Assembly: GCA_947644195.1 (NCBI GenBank)
Contig: CANRZB010000041.1
Span: 1 to 37,314 of the forward strand
Reading direction: 5' to 3'
Length of the DNA stretch: 37,314 nt
From: an uncultured Clostridium sp.
GTDB lineage: Bacteria; Bacillota; Clostridia; Lachnospirales; Lachnospiraceae
Under the pieces are notes generated by a model. The model ran no database searches, was not told where the DNA came from, and saw only the letters and a list, made by a program, of their open reading frames with translations. The stretch's first letter is position 1, and every line of letters begins with the position of its first letter. Made by a program: the position numbers and the translations under genes. Positions 25,360 to 34,349 of the stretch are shown piece after piece.

Positions 25360-26141
25360 CAATGGTTAGACATGAACTGAAACAAGGGAAGCTCTCATTT
25401 TTCATTTGGACGGGCTCCATAGGATTTCTATTGATGGTATGCGTATTTTTATTTCCCGAAATGAAAGGACAAATGGAAGATGTCAGTGATATGTTTGCCT
25501 CCATGGGATCTTTTACCGCTGCCTTCGGTATGGACCGTTTACAATTTGGGGATCTTTTAGGTTTTTATGCGATGGAGTGCGGCAATGTGTTGGGACTGGG
25601 AGGTGCTTTTTTTGCAGCTCTCTTCGCTGTTGGCGTACTCAGTAAAGAGGAAAAGGATCGGACAGCGGAGTTTTTGCTGTCGCATCCCGTCAGCCGTCAG
25701 CGGATCATAACGGATAAACTCATTGCGGTTTTTTTGCAGATTACCGCAATGAATTTGATCATTTATGGCCTTTCGATTGGTTCCATTGCTTTGATTGGCG
25801 AGGAGATACCGTGGAAAGAGTTAAACCTGTTGCATTTTGCCTACTATCTGATGCAGATAGAATTGGCTGGTGTCTGTGCGGGGATTTCAGCATTTATGAG
25901 AAAGGGGAATGTAGGCTTGGGGATTGGGATTGCAGTGATTATGTATTTTCTGAATCTGATCGCGAATATTGCGGAGCGTGCAGAGTTTTTGAAATATATC
26001 ACGCCATTTGGATATTGTGAAGGTGCGGATATTGTAACGGATGGCAGTCTGGATGGAACCAGGATTGCTATTGGAATGGTGTTTGCGATCATCGGAGTTA
26101 CGGCAGCTTATGTAAAATACTGCAAGAAAGATATTCATTAA
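25356..26141 (+). CDS. ABC-2 type permease
   Basis: 261 residues with about six membrane helices: FFIWTGSIGFLLMVCVFLFP near residue 15, VLGLGGAFFAALFAVGVLSK, ITAMNLIIYGLSIGSIALIG, YYLMQIELAGVCAGISAFM, VGLGIGIAVIMYFLNLIANI and IAIGMVFAIIGVTAAYVKY. The loop EEKDRTAEFLLSHPVSRQRI is the conserved cytoplasmic coupling segment of this family. With the preceding ATPase it forms a complete ABC-2 transporter; exported or imported cargo is unknown, though such pairs often work in peptide or drug resistance. The start overlaps the ATPase stop. The secreted Ig-like protein follows after 39 bases. Confidence 0.9.
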   Translation: MTMVRHELKQGKLSFFIWTGSIGFLLMVCVFLFPEMKGQMEDVSDMFASMGSFTAAFGMDRLQFGDLLGFYAMECGNVLGLGGAFFAALFAVGVLSKEEKDRTAEFLLSHPVSRQRIITDKLIAVFLQITAMNLIIYGLSIGSIALIGEEIPWKELNLLHFAYYLMQIELAGVCAGISAFMRKGNVGLGIGIAVIMYFLNLIANIAERAEFLKYITPFGYCEGADIVTDGSLDGTRIAIGMVFAIIGVTAAYVKYCKKDIH

Positions 26142-26180
26142 GACGAAAGAAAGTTACCATTAGTGTATGGAGGGTTTTTC

Positions 26181-26957
26181 ATGAAACAAAAAAGGAATTA
26201 CATGAGGAAGAAACTGTTGGCACATATTTTAGTTCTTGCTGTCTTTTTAAGTTCTGCTTTTGCAACAGTACAGACAACTGCTGCCGGGAAAATCAGACTG
26301 AATCAGAGGAAGGTATCCTTAAAAGTCGGCAAAACTGTGAAATTAAAGTTGTATGGGACCAAGAAAAAGGTTCGATGGACTAGCAAAAAGAAATCTGTTG
26401 CAACGGTTTCCAAAGTAGGAAAGGTACGGGCAAATAAAGCCGGGAAAGCGAAAATTATTGCCAAAGTTGCGGGAAAAAAATACACTTGTCAAGTAACCGT
26501 TCTCCCTAAAAAGAATTCTTTCCCAAAGGCAGAGAATACTCCAGAAAGAATCGCAACCTCGAGCCCAGTGCCAGAGCAGCCGGGGATTACAACACCACTT
26601 CCAACCGTGGCACCGACTTCCGTACCAACCCTGGAACCGACACCCAATATAACGCCGCAACCTGTTGGCACGATGGAACCGTCACAGAAAAAGTATACGT
26701 TTCGTTCTGACCGTCTTTTGGAGGAACATTATCAGAAGCATGGTTTGGAAATGGGCTTTTCATCCAAAGAAGCCTATGTAGCAGCGGCTAATGTAGTAAT
26801 TCATTCCCCGGATGCACTACATAAACTGGAAGCGGAGGATGGGGATGATGTGTATTATCTGGAGGCGACCAATGAATTTGTGATCGTATCTACGGATGGA
26901 TATATTCGTACCTATTTTTATCCGAGCGACGGAAAAGATTATTTTGACCGGCAATAA
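26181..26957 (+). CDS. Secreted protein: signal peptide, Ig-like group 2 domain, Pro/Thr linker, toxin-like C-terminal domain
   Basis: 258 residues from ATG 26181 after GGAGGG. A signal peptide (KKLLAHILVLAVFLSSAFAT) is followed by a Lys-rich Big_2 domain (about 45-105; NQRKVSLKVGKTVKLKLYG then WTSKKKSVATVSKVGKVRAN and KAGKAKIIAKVAGKKYTCQV), a Pro/Thr-rich linker (about 115-165), and a compact C-terminal domain (168-258) with LLEEHYQKHGLEMGF, EAYVAAANVVIHSPDALHK, DVYYLEATNEFVIVSTDGYI and RTYFYPSDGKDYF. The last domain's HYxKHGxExGF and FxVVSxDGxIRTYF pattern resembles nuclease toxins of the barnase/EndoU/colicin D/RelE group. That is inference from pattern memory; it might instead be a harmless surface domain. 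No immunity gene is evident next to it. Confidence 0.75.
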   Translation: MKQKRNYMRKKLLAHILVLAVFLSSAFATVQTTAAGKIRLNQRKVSLKVGKTVKLKLYGTKKKVRWTSKKKSVATVSKVGKVRANKAGKAKIIAKVAGKKYTCQVTVLPKKNSFPKAENTPERIATSSPVPEQPGITTPLPTVAPTSVPTLEPTPNITPQPVGTMEPSQKKYTFRSDRLLEEHYQKHGLEMGFSSKEAYVAAANVVIHSPDALHKLEAEDGDDVYYLEATNEFVIVSTDGYIRTYFYPSDGKDYFDRQ

Positions 26958-27081
26958 CATGATGGGTGGGAAGAAAACGCTGAAAGAACTCTCTGTGATA
27001 ATGCCATAGTATAATAATGTATGGAACGTTTTGTCTGCTGACTCATATAATGCTATGAGTATCTTTTGCTGCGAGGCAGTT

Positions 27082-28935
27082 ATGTGTGGAATTGCAGGAT
27101 TTTATGACGGAGCAGGGGATTTTACTGCAAACCGTGAAAAATATGAGAATATATTAAAACAGATGCAGGTCAGGATTCGACACCGTGGTCCTGACGAAGA
27201 GGGCATATACTTAAGCAGGCATACCGGGCTGGCGCATACCAGGCTGTCGATTCGGGATCTGAAAGATGGAAAACAGCCAATGGCAAGGCGGCGGGGAAAA
27301 TACTCCTATCAGATTGTATACAATGGAGAAATTTATAATGCAGGATCACTTCGGAAAAAGCTGGAAAATATGGGATGGCGGTTTCAGACGACTTCCGATA
27401 CCGAAGTGATCCTGCTTTCTTTTCTGGAATATGGTCCAGAATTTGTTGAACAGTTAGATGGAATTTTTGCATTTGCTATTCTGGATGAACGGCATGATAC
27501 ACTGTACCTGTATCGGGACAGCTTTGGTATCAAACCGTTGTTTTATACACAGCAGGATGGAGTTTTTATTTTCGGGTCAGAGCCCAAAGCGATTTTGGCG
27601 TTTCCAGGGGTAAAGGCAAAAGCAGATCGAGATACCTTAAATGAATTGCTTGGGATGGGACCTGCCAGAATTCCGGGATCTGGTTTTTATCAGGGATTCC
27701 ATGAGGTAAAACCGGGCTGCTTTCTCAGCGTCAATCGTTATGGAATCCAGAAACGCAGTTATTGGCATTTAATCAGCCGTCCCCATAGAGACGATTACGA
27801 TACAACCATCAAACGCAGTGGGGAAATGATACGGGATGTCATTAAGCGGCAGATGGTATCGGATGTACCGATCTGTACCTTCCTGTCAGGCGGTGTGGAT
27901 TCCAGTGTGGTTTCTGCGGTCTGTGCAGAGGAATTAAAAAAACAGGGAGAACGTTTGACAACCTATTCTTTCGATTTTACCGGAAACCAGAAATATTTTA
28001 AAGCAAATGAGTTCCAGCCTTCTCAGGACCGGCCTTATGTCGATCAGATGGTGCGCTATTTGGATTCGGACCATCATTACCTGGAATGTGATTATCAGAC
28101 ACAGGCAGATTTGTTATATGATTCTGTAGAATCTCATGATATGCCGTGCATGGCGGATGTGGATTCTTCTCTGGTGCATTTTTGCCGTCTGGTAAGCAAA
28201 CAGCATAAAGTCGTATTGACCGGAGAATGTGCCGATGAGGTATTTGGTGGTTATCCATGGTTTCATCGGGAACATTTCTTAAACTGCGGGACATTTCCAT
28301 GGACGCCGGATCTGACACCGCGCCAGACTTTGTTGAAACCGGAGTTGTTAGAGGAATTGCAGATGAATGAGTTTGTCAAGCGAATCTATGCGGAATCCGT
28401 GCGTGAAGTAGCAATTCTGCCGGGGGAGGATGAGATTGAGACCAACCGCCGCCAGATCGGTTACTTGAATATCCGATACTTTATGCAAACGTTACTCAAC
28501 CGTATGGATCGTACCAGTATGCATTCTGGTTTGGAGGCGCGGGTGCCGTTTGCGGACCGGGAACTGGTAGAGTATATCTTTAATGTTCCCTGGGAAATGA
28601 AAGCAAAAGACGGTTTGGTTAAAAATGTGTTGCGACAGGCATCCAGGGGACTGCTGCCAGATGAAATTTTGTTTCGAAGGAAAAGTCCGTATCCCAAAAG
28701 TTATGATCCATATTATGAGCAATTGTTGGGGAAACGTCTGGAACACATTTTGGAAGATTCTCAGGCGCCTATCCATCAGATTGTGGATGCGGAAAAGACA
28801 AAACAATTTATCCATAGCGTGAAAGATTATGGAAAGCCATGGTATGGGCAGTTGATGGCAGGACCACAGATGCTTGCCTATCTGTTGCAGATTAATTACT
28901 GGTTAGAAAAATATCAGGTGCAGATCTGTTTGTAA
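27082..28935 (+). CDS. asnB: Asparagine synthetase B, glutamine-hydrolysing
   Basis: 617 residues. Makes asparagine from aspartate, glutamine and ATP. The frame is open upstream, but ATG 27082 is chosen because it gives MCGIAGFYDGAGDF, whose Cys2 becomes the N-terminal nucleophile of the glutaminase after Met removal. The glutaminase domain includes IRHRGPDEEGIYLSRHTGLA and LSIRDLKDGKQPMA; the synthetase domain has the pyrophosphate loop FLSGGVDSSVVSAV (~266-280), GECADEVFGGYPWFHRE and NRMDRTSMHSGLEARVPFAD. GAGG precedes the start. A strong terminator follows at 28957. It appears to be a one-gene unit. Confidence 0.96.
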   Translation: MCGIAGFYDGAGDFTANREKYENILKQMQVRIRHRGPDEEGIYLSRHTGLAHTRLSIRDLKDGKQPMARRRGKYSYQIVYNGEIYNAGSLRKKLENMGWRFQTTSDTEVILLSFLEYGPEFVEQLDGIFAFAILDERHDTLYLYRDSFGIKPLFYTQQDGVFIFGSEPKAILAFPGVKAKADRDTLNELLGMGPARIPGSGFYQGFHEVKPGCFLSVNRYGIQKRSYWHLISRPHRDDYDTTIKRSGEMIRDVIKRQMVSDVPICTFLSGGVDSSVVSAVCAEELKKQGERLTTYSFDFTGNQKYFKANEFQPSQDRPYVDQMVRYLDSDHHYLECDYQTQADLLYDSVESHDMPCMADVDSSLVHFCRLVSKQHKVVLTGECADEVFGGYPWFHREHFLNCGTFPWTPDLTPRQTLLKPELLEELQMNEFVKRIYAESVREVAILPGEDEIETNRRQIGYLNIRYFMQTLLNRMDRTSMHSGLEARVPFADRELVEYIFNVPWEMKAKDGLVKNVLRQASRGLLPDEILFRRKSPYPKSYDPYYEQLLGKRLEHILEDSQAPIHQIVDAEKTKQFIHSVKDYGKPWYGQLMAGPQMLAYLLQINYWLEKYQVQICL

Positions 28936-28956
28936 GAGAGACATCGGAAAAAATTG

Positions 28957-29015
28957 AACTACCGGGCATGCGTGTAGTATGGGAAGAAGAAACCATCGTT
29001 TGCCTGGTAGTTTTT
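28957..29015 (+). terminator. Terminator after asnB
   Basis: AACTACCGGGCA (28957-28968) pairs with TGCCTGGTAGTT (29001-29012) with one G-T pair, enclosing a 32-base loop that can form a small inner stem (ATGG/CCAT). Ts follow the right arm. It stands 21 bases after the asnB stop. Confidence 0.8.
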
Positions 29016-29086
29016 GTGTTAATATAAGTTATTTTACTTTAAAAGGTATAAAAGCGGGCTGTGTTTTTAAAATTGAACTTTTTTTG

Positions 29087-29113
29087 AAAATAGCAACTAC
29101 GATTGCTATTTTT
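29087..29113. terminator. 10-bp perfect hairpin with T-run, just upstream of the dgt -10 box
   Basis: AAAATAGCAA (29087-29096) and TTGCTATTTT (29103-29112) are exact reverse complements around CTACGA. Ts continue after it. It can serve as a terminator, but it also occupies the -35 region of the dgt promoter, so an operator role is possible. Confidence 0.5.
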
Positions 29114-29114
29114 A

Positions 29115-29123
29115 TGATATAAT
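29115..29123 (+). promoter_or_regulatory. Extended -10 promoter of dgt
   Basis: TG-A-TATAAT: perfect -10 (29118-29123) with the TGn extension at 29115. No -35 box is recognisable at the right distance, where the hairpin at 29087 lies instead. Transcription would start near 29130. Confidence 0.6.
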
Positions 29124-29163
29124 AGTAAACGGATGGAGCAAGTTTGCTTGTGTACGTGTAACA

Positions 29164-29219
29164 AGATCATAGTGCAAAGCATTATGATCTAAAGAAATGA
29201 TAAGTATAAAGTTTATCAT
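29164..29219 (+). promoter_or_regulatory. Structured 5' leader of dgt (two hairpins)
   Basis: Hairpin 1: AGATCATAGTGC (29164-29175) pairs with GCATTATGATCT (29179-29190), 12 bp with one G-T pair, loop AAA. Hairpin 2: ATGATAA (29197-29203) pairs with TTATCAT (29213-29219). Neither is followed by a T-run, and the ribosome site GAGGAGG is 30 bases further on, so they are not simple terminators. The leader is about 130 bases. No known riboswitch class was recognised. Confidence 0.6.
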
Positions 29220-29261
29220 GTCTATTCGTAGTTAAGTGAAAAATACAGAGGAGGATAGCTT

Positions 29262-30782
29262 ATGGAATGGAACAAATTATTATCAGAAAATCGCTTGAGT
29301 AAGGAGGAAAAAGAACCGAGAGTTTTTAAACAGTATCCGATCAGTCATTTCGAACGGGATTATGAAAAAATTGTATCAAGTGCTGCTTTTCGAAGATTAC
29401 AGGATAAGACACAGGTCTTTCCGCTGGCGAAAAGTGATTTTGTGCGAACCAGATTAACACATTCTATTGAGGTGTCGACGATTGCAAAACAATTGGGAAT
29501 TATGTGCTTTCAGAACGAATCTCCTGGTCGGCATTTGTATCTACAGGAGGTAGAATCTGATAAAGATAAAAGAAATGAAATGGTGGGAGATATGGAAGCC
29601 ATCCTGTCCTGTGCCGGACTGCTACATGATCTGGGGAATCCGCCCTTTGGCCACGTGGGAGAGAAAATTATTGGAGAATGGTTTCAGGATCATCTGAAAG
29701 ATATTTATTCTTTGAAAGAAGGGGATCATACTTCAATCTTTGATAAATTAGAGGAAAGACATAGGAAAGATCTAATAAAATTTGAAGGGAACGCTCAGAC
29801 TTTTCGGATTTTGTCCAAGGCAAGGCATCAGTCTGAGATTAATCTGCCGATTTCTATCATGGGAGCATTAATTAAGTATCCAACCAGTTCGGAGGAGATC
29901 GATGAGGAAGGCATTTTGATACGACATAAGGTCGGATATTATCAGGCAGAGAAAGAGACCTTTGAGCAGATTGCAAAAGAATTAGGTACCTGGCGAGAGG
30001 ATGGAACAGTGGTAAGACATCCTTTGGCCTATTTAGTGGAAGCAGCAGATGATATTGCCTATATGACAGCGGATTTAGAGGATGCGGTGAAGTCAGGGGT
30101 ACTTCGGACCGATGAACTTCAACATTTCTTGCAGGAAAGATTGCAGAAAGAAAATGAAAAATTCGAGAAGCGAAAAGCAAATTATAAGAAAGAGGCAATC
30201 TCGGATGAGGAAAAGAAGAGGGTGGAAAATCAGCTCTACTATACCAAAGAAGTTATTGACAAATTTAGTGAGTTGAAACAATCGGTGAAAAGCCCGGCGA
30301 AAGTAATGAGCCAGTGGGGAACCTATCTGAGGAGATGGCTGATGTATGTAGTCTGCTGGCGGTATTCCGACAGCTATCAGGAAATTTTAGAAGGGGAATA
30401 TGAATATGACCTGTTTCATGAGACCTATCATAGCATCACTGTAAAACTATTAAAAGATGCCATGAAAGAATTTGTCTTTGATTCCCGCGTGATTATTGAG
30501 CCGGAAGTGTCTGCGCAGACGATCCTTAATTTTCTTCTGGACAAGTTTGTTCCGGCTGTGATACACGAGGGATATAGCACGATGACAACCCAGGATAAAA
30601 AAGTCATGACCTTAATTTCACAGAATTATATCCAGGATTATGATTCTATGAAAAAATTAAACGGTATCACGGAGGAGAAGGAACTTTTATACCGTAAAAT
30701 ATTAATTGCGACGGATTTCATTAGCGGCATGACAGACGGATATGCCAAGAGTCTGTATAAAAAAATGTCTGGGATTGAGTGA
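29262..30782 (+). CDS. dgt: Deoxyguanosinetriphosphate triphosphohydrolase (dGTPase), HD-domain
   Basis: 506 residues, the size of full-length dGTPases. Cleaves dGTP (or other dNTPs) to the nucleoside and triphosphate. The family opening YEKIVSSAAFRRLQDKTQVF and RTRLTHSIEVSTIAKQL (His of the metal site, about 66) precede the HD pair in LSCAGLLHDLGNPPFGHVGE (about 115-134). The later LVEAADDIAYMTADLEDAVK supplies the last metal-binding Asp. A charged coiled-coil (ERLQKENEKFEKRKANYKK) lies in the middle. GAGGAGG precedes the ATG. The long structured leader suggests post-transcriptional control. Cellular dNTPases lower dNTP pools and can limit phage, but nothing around it marks a defence island. 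Confidence 0.94.
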   Translation: MEWNKLLSENRLSKEEKEPRVFKQYPISHFERDYEKIVSSAAFRRLQDKTQVFPLAKSDFVRTRLTHSIEVSTIAKQLGIMCFQNESPGRHLYLQEVESDKDKRNEMVGDMEAILSCAGLLHDLGNPPFGHVGEKIIGEWFQDHLKDIYSLKEGDHTSIFDKLEERHRKDLIKFEGNAQTFRILSKARHQSEINLPISIMGALIKYPTSSEEIDEEGILIRHKVGYYQAEKETFEQIAKELGTWREDGTVVRHPLAYLVEAADDIAYMTADLEDAVKSGVLRTDELQHFLQERLQKENEKFEKRKANYKKEAISDEEKKRVENQLYYTKEVIDKFSELKQSVKSPAKVMSQWGTYLRRWLMYVVCWRYSDSYQEILEGEYEYDLFHETYHSITVKLLKDAMKEFVFDSRVIIEPEVSAQTILNFLLDKFVPAVIHEGYSTMTTQDKKVMTLISQNYIQDYDSMKKLNGITEEKELLYRKILIATDFISGMTDGYAKSLYKKMSGIE

Positions 30783-30847
30783 GTGTTTTCCTGCTTTTTC
30801 CCTGGTTTGCAGGATGGTATTATACCTGGCTCATTGTTGTCATGGAC

Positions 30848-32974
30848 TCACAGTGGTTCATTTAATTTTTCCGTACCTGGCAATACAAAACGCCCTTCCC
30901 GGATGATGTCGAGCGTAGTACCATCCTCTCGGCAAACTATAATATCTCCCAGCTCATGGTAAGGGATTGTGATGTCCGTATGGCAGTTAAAATAAGCCTT
31001 CTGTTCTTCCGTATGGCGTAGGCGGGAGTAGTCGTTTTCCTTGGCAATCATCTCTTTTCCATCTGGGTTGTAGGTGCGCATTTCCTCTTCGTGGGAGAAA
31101 CAGGTATCACCGATAGCGAAATGTGGCCCGGTTTTTTCTTCGATGAGAATGGGCAGCAGATGTGAGATCTGATAGTTTCTCCCCATGGCATAAGCGGTGG
31201 TATTTGTGCCGATGGCGAATTCGCCCATTGGCAGGGTTTCGTGCTGGAACAAGAGATTATCCCGAATGTACTTTTTGTTTTTGGCGGGATCTTCATAATT
31301 GCCGCAGTCATATTCCGTTATCATTCCATTCTGGAAGGTAAGGCGGAGATTGTTATAGTGAAGTCCATTTAGGAAGCTTTTGGTAACATGCAATGTGCCA
31401 TTGGTGCCCTGTAGTTGTGGGGAAGTAAAGACTTCGCCGAGAGGGATATTGACATCGGCCAGACAATTTTCAAATCGAGTTTGATGTGCGGGGTCAGAGA
31501 GTGGAACCAGTGCGACACAGAGGTCGGTCTGGTTGCCGTTTCGTCCGGTAATTCTGACAGAAGTTCCCTGATCCAGTGCATCAATGATTTTGGTCTGGAT
31601 CTCCTGGTACAAATCGGTATCCAATGTGTTGACCTGAATGGTTGCATCAAAGATCTCCCGATAGTGTTTCCCAATCTCCGGTACGGGATAGGCAATGATG
31701 GTAAAACTGACCTCATTACCTGGGATAAATTCGTTGGTCAGCAGGGAGGAAGCTGCCTGATATTCTAATTTTTGTTTCTGCTGCCTATGATCATATTGGG
31801 GAATTGTCTGTTTTTCCTGTGGAATCCATGGGATTTCTCCGAAGGTCTCCATGACGGCTGGGCCGGCATATGCGGAAGCCAGAGCTCGGTGATCTTCATA
31901 GGCCAGACGTTGGACTGCCAGACGGCGGTCGGCATATGCTTTATCAAAGAGCAGAGCAAGATCCATACGGTGATCGTACTCATATTGTTTATTGGCAGCA
32001 CCACCGTGAAATCCATTTTTGCCGCCAGCGGGACGGGTGGCTAACTGGATGCCACTGCGGTAAATGATGGTTTGCAGTCCCATACACTGAAACTGTAACA
32101 TGGCTTCCCTGACGATTCGTTCAAATCCCAGTGTATAACGGATATTGACAGTGTTTTTCCGGCTTAGGTCAATACGGTAGGCCTCGAATCCTTTGCGATA
32201 TCCTTCGGTAAATGTATGTGCCATGTCCTGGATTTGGGACAGTGGTAACGAATTTAAATATTCTGCGGTACGATACTCGTTGTCAGATACATATTCCCCC
32301 AAATAATAGAGATAACGTAAATCCTGGAGATCGGCTTCCCTGATCCGTTTGGTTAAGAAATCTCGGTTCGGATCGAACAGCTCCCGTGTGCGTTCATAGA
32401 CCGTGAGATCACAGTAATCGAAACAGTAAAAATAGAGTGCAGAATGTACTTCTTTCGCCGAAGGAGATTCGTCCTGGAGAATTCCGTATATTTGCAGAAA
32501 TAATTCCAGAGCGATCGTCAGATCCGATAAGTTCTGTTCAAATATTTGGGGAATCGTCCCGCGAAGTTCTGCATAAAGTGCACAGAGCAAGGGACCGTAT
32601 TCATTCCCCAGCACAGAGACAGCATAGTCAGGATTGGCATAGCTGTTTGCATAGTGTTCTGGCAGAATATCCGCATATAGGTCATGATTTTGCTGCTGTA
32701 ATTCTTCCAGAGACATGGACTCAAGATTTCCCTCGGAGATATTTTTATAGGTGTCCAAAATCATGGACAGAAAAGAGGTCACCTGCCGAAAAAAGTCTGC
32801 AGCAAAGGACGATGCAGTCAATTCTTTCGGTATTTCTTGTATTCTTTTGGAAGCCAGAAGAAAGCGTTCCTGGTAGTTCTGGTTCTCTGAGGAAGGTTCT
32901 GCGGTCATTTGATTTAGAACCTTTGTATTTTCTTCCTTCCTGTGATTTATGAAATCTTCTGAGCATTTATGCAT
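30848..32974 (-). CDS. M29-like aminopeptidase with long N-terminal extension
   Basis: 708 residues on the minus strand. The C-terminal half resembles family M29 metallo-aminopeptidases (AmpS/PepS): GEVFTSPQLQGTNGTLHVTK, then LTFQNGMITEYDCGNY, LPMGEFAIGTNTTAYAMG and KTGPHFAIGDTCFSHEEE, which carry the expected metal-binding Glu and His residues. These enzymes remove N-terminal residues from peptides in the cytoplasm. M29 proteins are normally about 370-420 residues; here about 240-300 extra residues precede the core, helical and acidic, with ILPEHYANSYANPDYAVSVL as a distinctive part. The function of the extension is unknown. AAAGGAATT precedes the ATG at 32974. It converges with dgt. Confidence 0.75.
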   Translation of the reverse strand: MHKCSEDFINHRKEENTKVLNQMTAEPSSENQNYQERFLLASKRIQEIPKELTASSFAADFFRQVTSFLSMILDTYKNISEGNLESMSLEELQQQNHDLYADILPEHYANSYANPDYAVSVLGNEYGPLLCALYAELRGTIPQIFEQNLSDLTIALELFLQIYGILQDESPSAKEVHSALYFYCFDYCDLTVYERTRELFDPNRDFLTKRIREADLQDLRYLYYLGEYVSDNEYRTAEYLNSLPLSQIQDMAHTFTEGYRKGFEAYRIDLSRKNTVNIRYTLGFERIVREAMLQFQCMGLQTIIYRSGIQLATRPAGGKNGFHGGAANKQYEYDHRMDLALLFDKAYADRRLAVQRLAYEDHRALASAYAGPAVMETFGEIPWIPQEKQTIPQYDHRQQKQKLEYQAASSLLTNEFIPGNEVSFTIIAYPVPEIGKHYREIFDATIQVNTLDTDLYQEIQTKIIDALDQGTSVRITGRNGNQTDLCVALVPLSDPAHQTRFENCLADVNIPLGEVFTSPQLQGTNGTLHVTKSFLNGLHYNNLRLTFQNGMITEYDCGNYEDPAKNKKYIRDNLLFQHETLPMGEFAIGTNTTAYAMGRNYQISHLLPILIEEKTGPHFAIGDTCFSHEEEMRTYNPDGKEMIAKENDYSRLRHTEEQKAYFNCHTDITIPYHELGDIIVCREDGTTLDIIREGRFVLPGTEKLNEPL

Positions 32975-33099
32975 AATAGAATTCCTTTCTTCGTGTTCTT
33001 TTTTATTTCATGTTGGAGGAAATTGATTTTTGAAACTCGCTATCAGATTTCTAACCATTATTACGTTTGCGTGATATCCTATTATCTATCTTTTCATCG

Positions 33100-34314
33100 T
33101 TATTTCTGTAGTTGGATCTCTGCGGAAACGGTTTGTAGCAGTCGAATCAATTGCTGTCTGCACGTATAATTTTGCTGTACCGTCTGGTAGCCATGACGTG
33201 CGATCTGGTTTCTAAGGTCCTCTCGTTTGAGATAGAACTGGCATTTTTCGATCAGTTCTTCGGTGGACTGGAAGGTTTCCAAATCCTTGCCGGGTTCCAA
33301 TAATTCTGGTATTTCCTCCTGTTCATTGCTGAGCAGGAATCCTCCTGCTCCCAAAGTATCCCAGATCCGCAGAGGTAGTCCCGTGCGGATGTTAGGAATG
33401 GTAAAATTGAGGTTGATCCGACTTTTGCGGATTACTTCCGGGAGTTCTGTCGTATAGTCAAGGGCACCATGGATGTGGAGGAGTGGTAGTAGATCCTTCC
33501 ATTCTCCAGGGGTCATCTGGCTGTTGGTAAACAGATGAATTCCATCCTGTGTGTTAAATTCCCGGCCCCGGCAGGGCAGCAAAGCCTGGGAGAGCTTATT
33601 GAAAGAGCGGATACGAGATAATGACGCTGTCTTAAATCCCAGAATGGTATTGGCAAATAAAAGACGTAGGTCACTAAAGGAATCCGTTGATTTTTGATAT
33701 TCACTGATCTGTTCCAGTTCATCGCAAACTTCGGGAGTTAAGAGCTGGTATAAGAGATTGCCGCCGGTAATCTGCATCTGCGCTTCCATCGCACATTCCA
33801 GGTATCCTCTCAGATAAGGAGAGAGGCTGGATGCAATCTGGTCATAGGTATTTTTCTCATAGAGACTGCCCACAAAGGAAACTGCATATTCCGGGGAAGC
33901 GGTAGGCTCCGCAGCGGGAAGGAAGCTTGTTCCCAAAGGGAGATAGTACAAATGTGGCACTCCCAGAGATTGAAATTGGAGAAAATCAGCCCGGTCAAAA
34001 ACAAAGATATAATTGCATGGGTAGAATATGGAGGTGTGATGCATGGCGATCAAAGGACTATCACAGGTCCAACAGAGATAGGGTAGATCCATCTGCATAC
34101 AGGCCTCCGAGAGGACCGGGAAGTAGTTGATCGAGAACACACAGTCACAGGGATGTTGCGAGAGAAAATGGATCAAGGTATCTGAAAATTCCGGGTCATC
34201 CTCTGGATTACAGATCGGTTTCCGATATTCCAGGACCTGGTGTCCGAGAAGTCGCATTTCTTCACAAATCCGGTGATATTGATAGGCTTTCCATTGATAA
34301 CATAATATATTCAT
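33100..34314 (-). CDS. CgeB-like glycosyltransferase (DUF3880 plus GT1-like C-terminal domain)
   Basis: 404 residues. The N-terminal part (MNILCYQWKAYQYHRICEEM; CVFSINYFPVLSEACMQMDL; PYLCWTCDSPL) is the DUF3880-type Rossmann domain; the C-terminal part (RKSRINLNFTIPNIRTGLPL; RIWDTLGAGGFLLSNEQEEI; FQSTEELIEKCQFYLKREDL) is the CgeB/GT1-like nucleotide-sugar binding domain. Such proteins glycosylate spore or surface components. ATG 34314 follows GGAAGAG and gives the family N-terminus; ATG 34344 adds ten residues. It starts 35 bases after the GGDEF gene stop and is probably cotranscribed with it. Confidence 0.85.
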   Translation of the reverse strand: MNILCYQWKAYQYHRICEEMRLLGHQVLEYRKPICNPEDDPEFSDTLIHFLSQHPCDCVFSINYFPVLSEACMQMDLPYLCWTCDSPLIAMHHTSIFYPCNYIFVFDRADFLQFQSLGVPHLYYLPLGTSFLPAAEPTASPEYAVSFVGSLYEKNTYDQIASSLSPYLRGYLECAMEAQMQITGGNLLYQLLTPEVCDELEQISEYQKSTDSFSDLRLLFANTILGFKTASLSRIRSFNKLSQALLPCRGREFNTQDGIHLFTNSQMTPGEWKDLLPLLHIHGALDYTTELPEVIRKSRINLNFTIPNIRTGLPLRIWDTLGAGGFLLSNEQEEIPELLEPGKDLETFQSTEELIEKCQFYLKREDLRNQIARHGYQTVQQNYTCRQQLIRLLQTVSAEIQLQK

Positions 34315-34349
34315 AGCACTCTTCCATTCCGATAACGTTTCCATCTCTA

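Noticed and set aside
29262-30782. dgt as part of a phage-defence island
   Set aside because: Neighbours are asparagine synthetase and a peptidase; no other defence gene is near, and dgt is common in core genomes.
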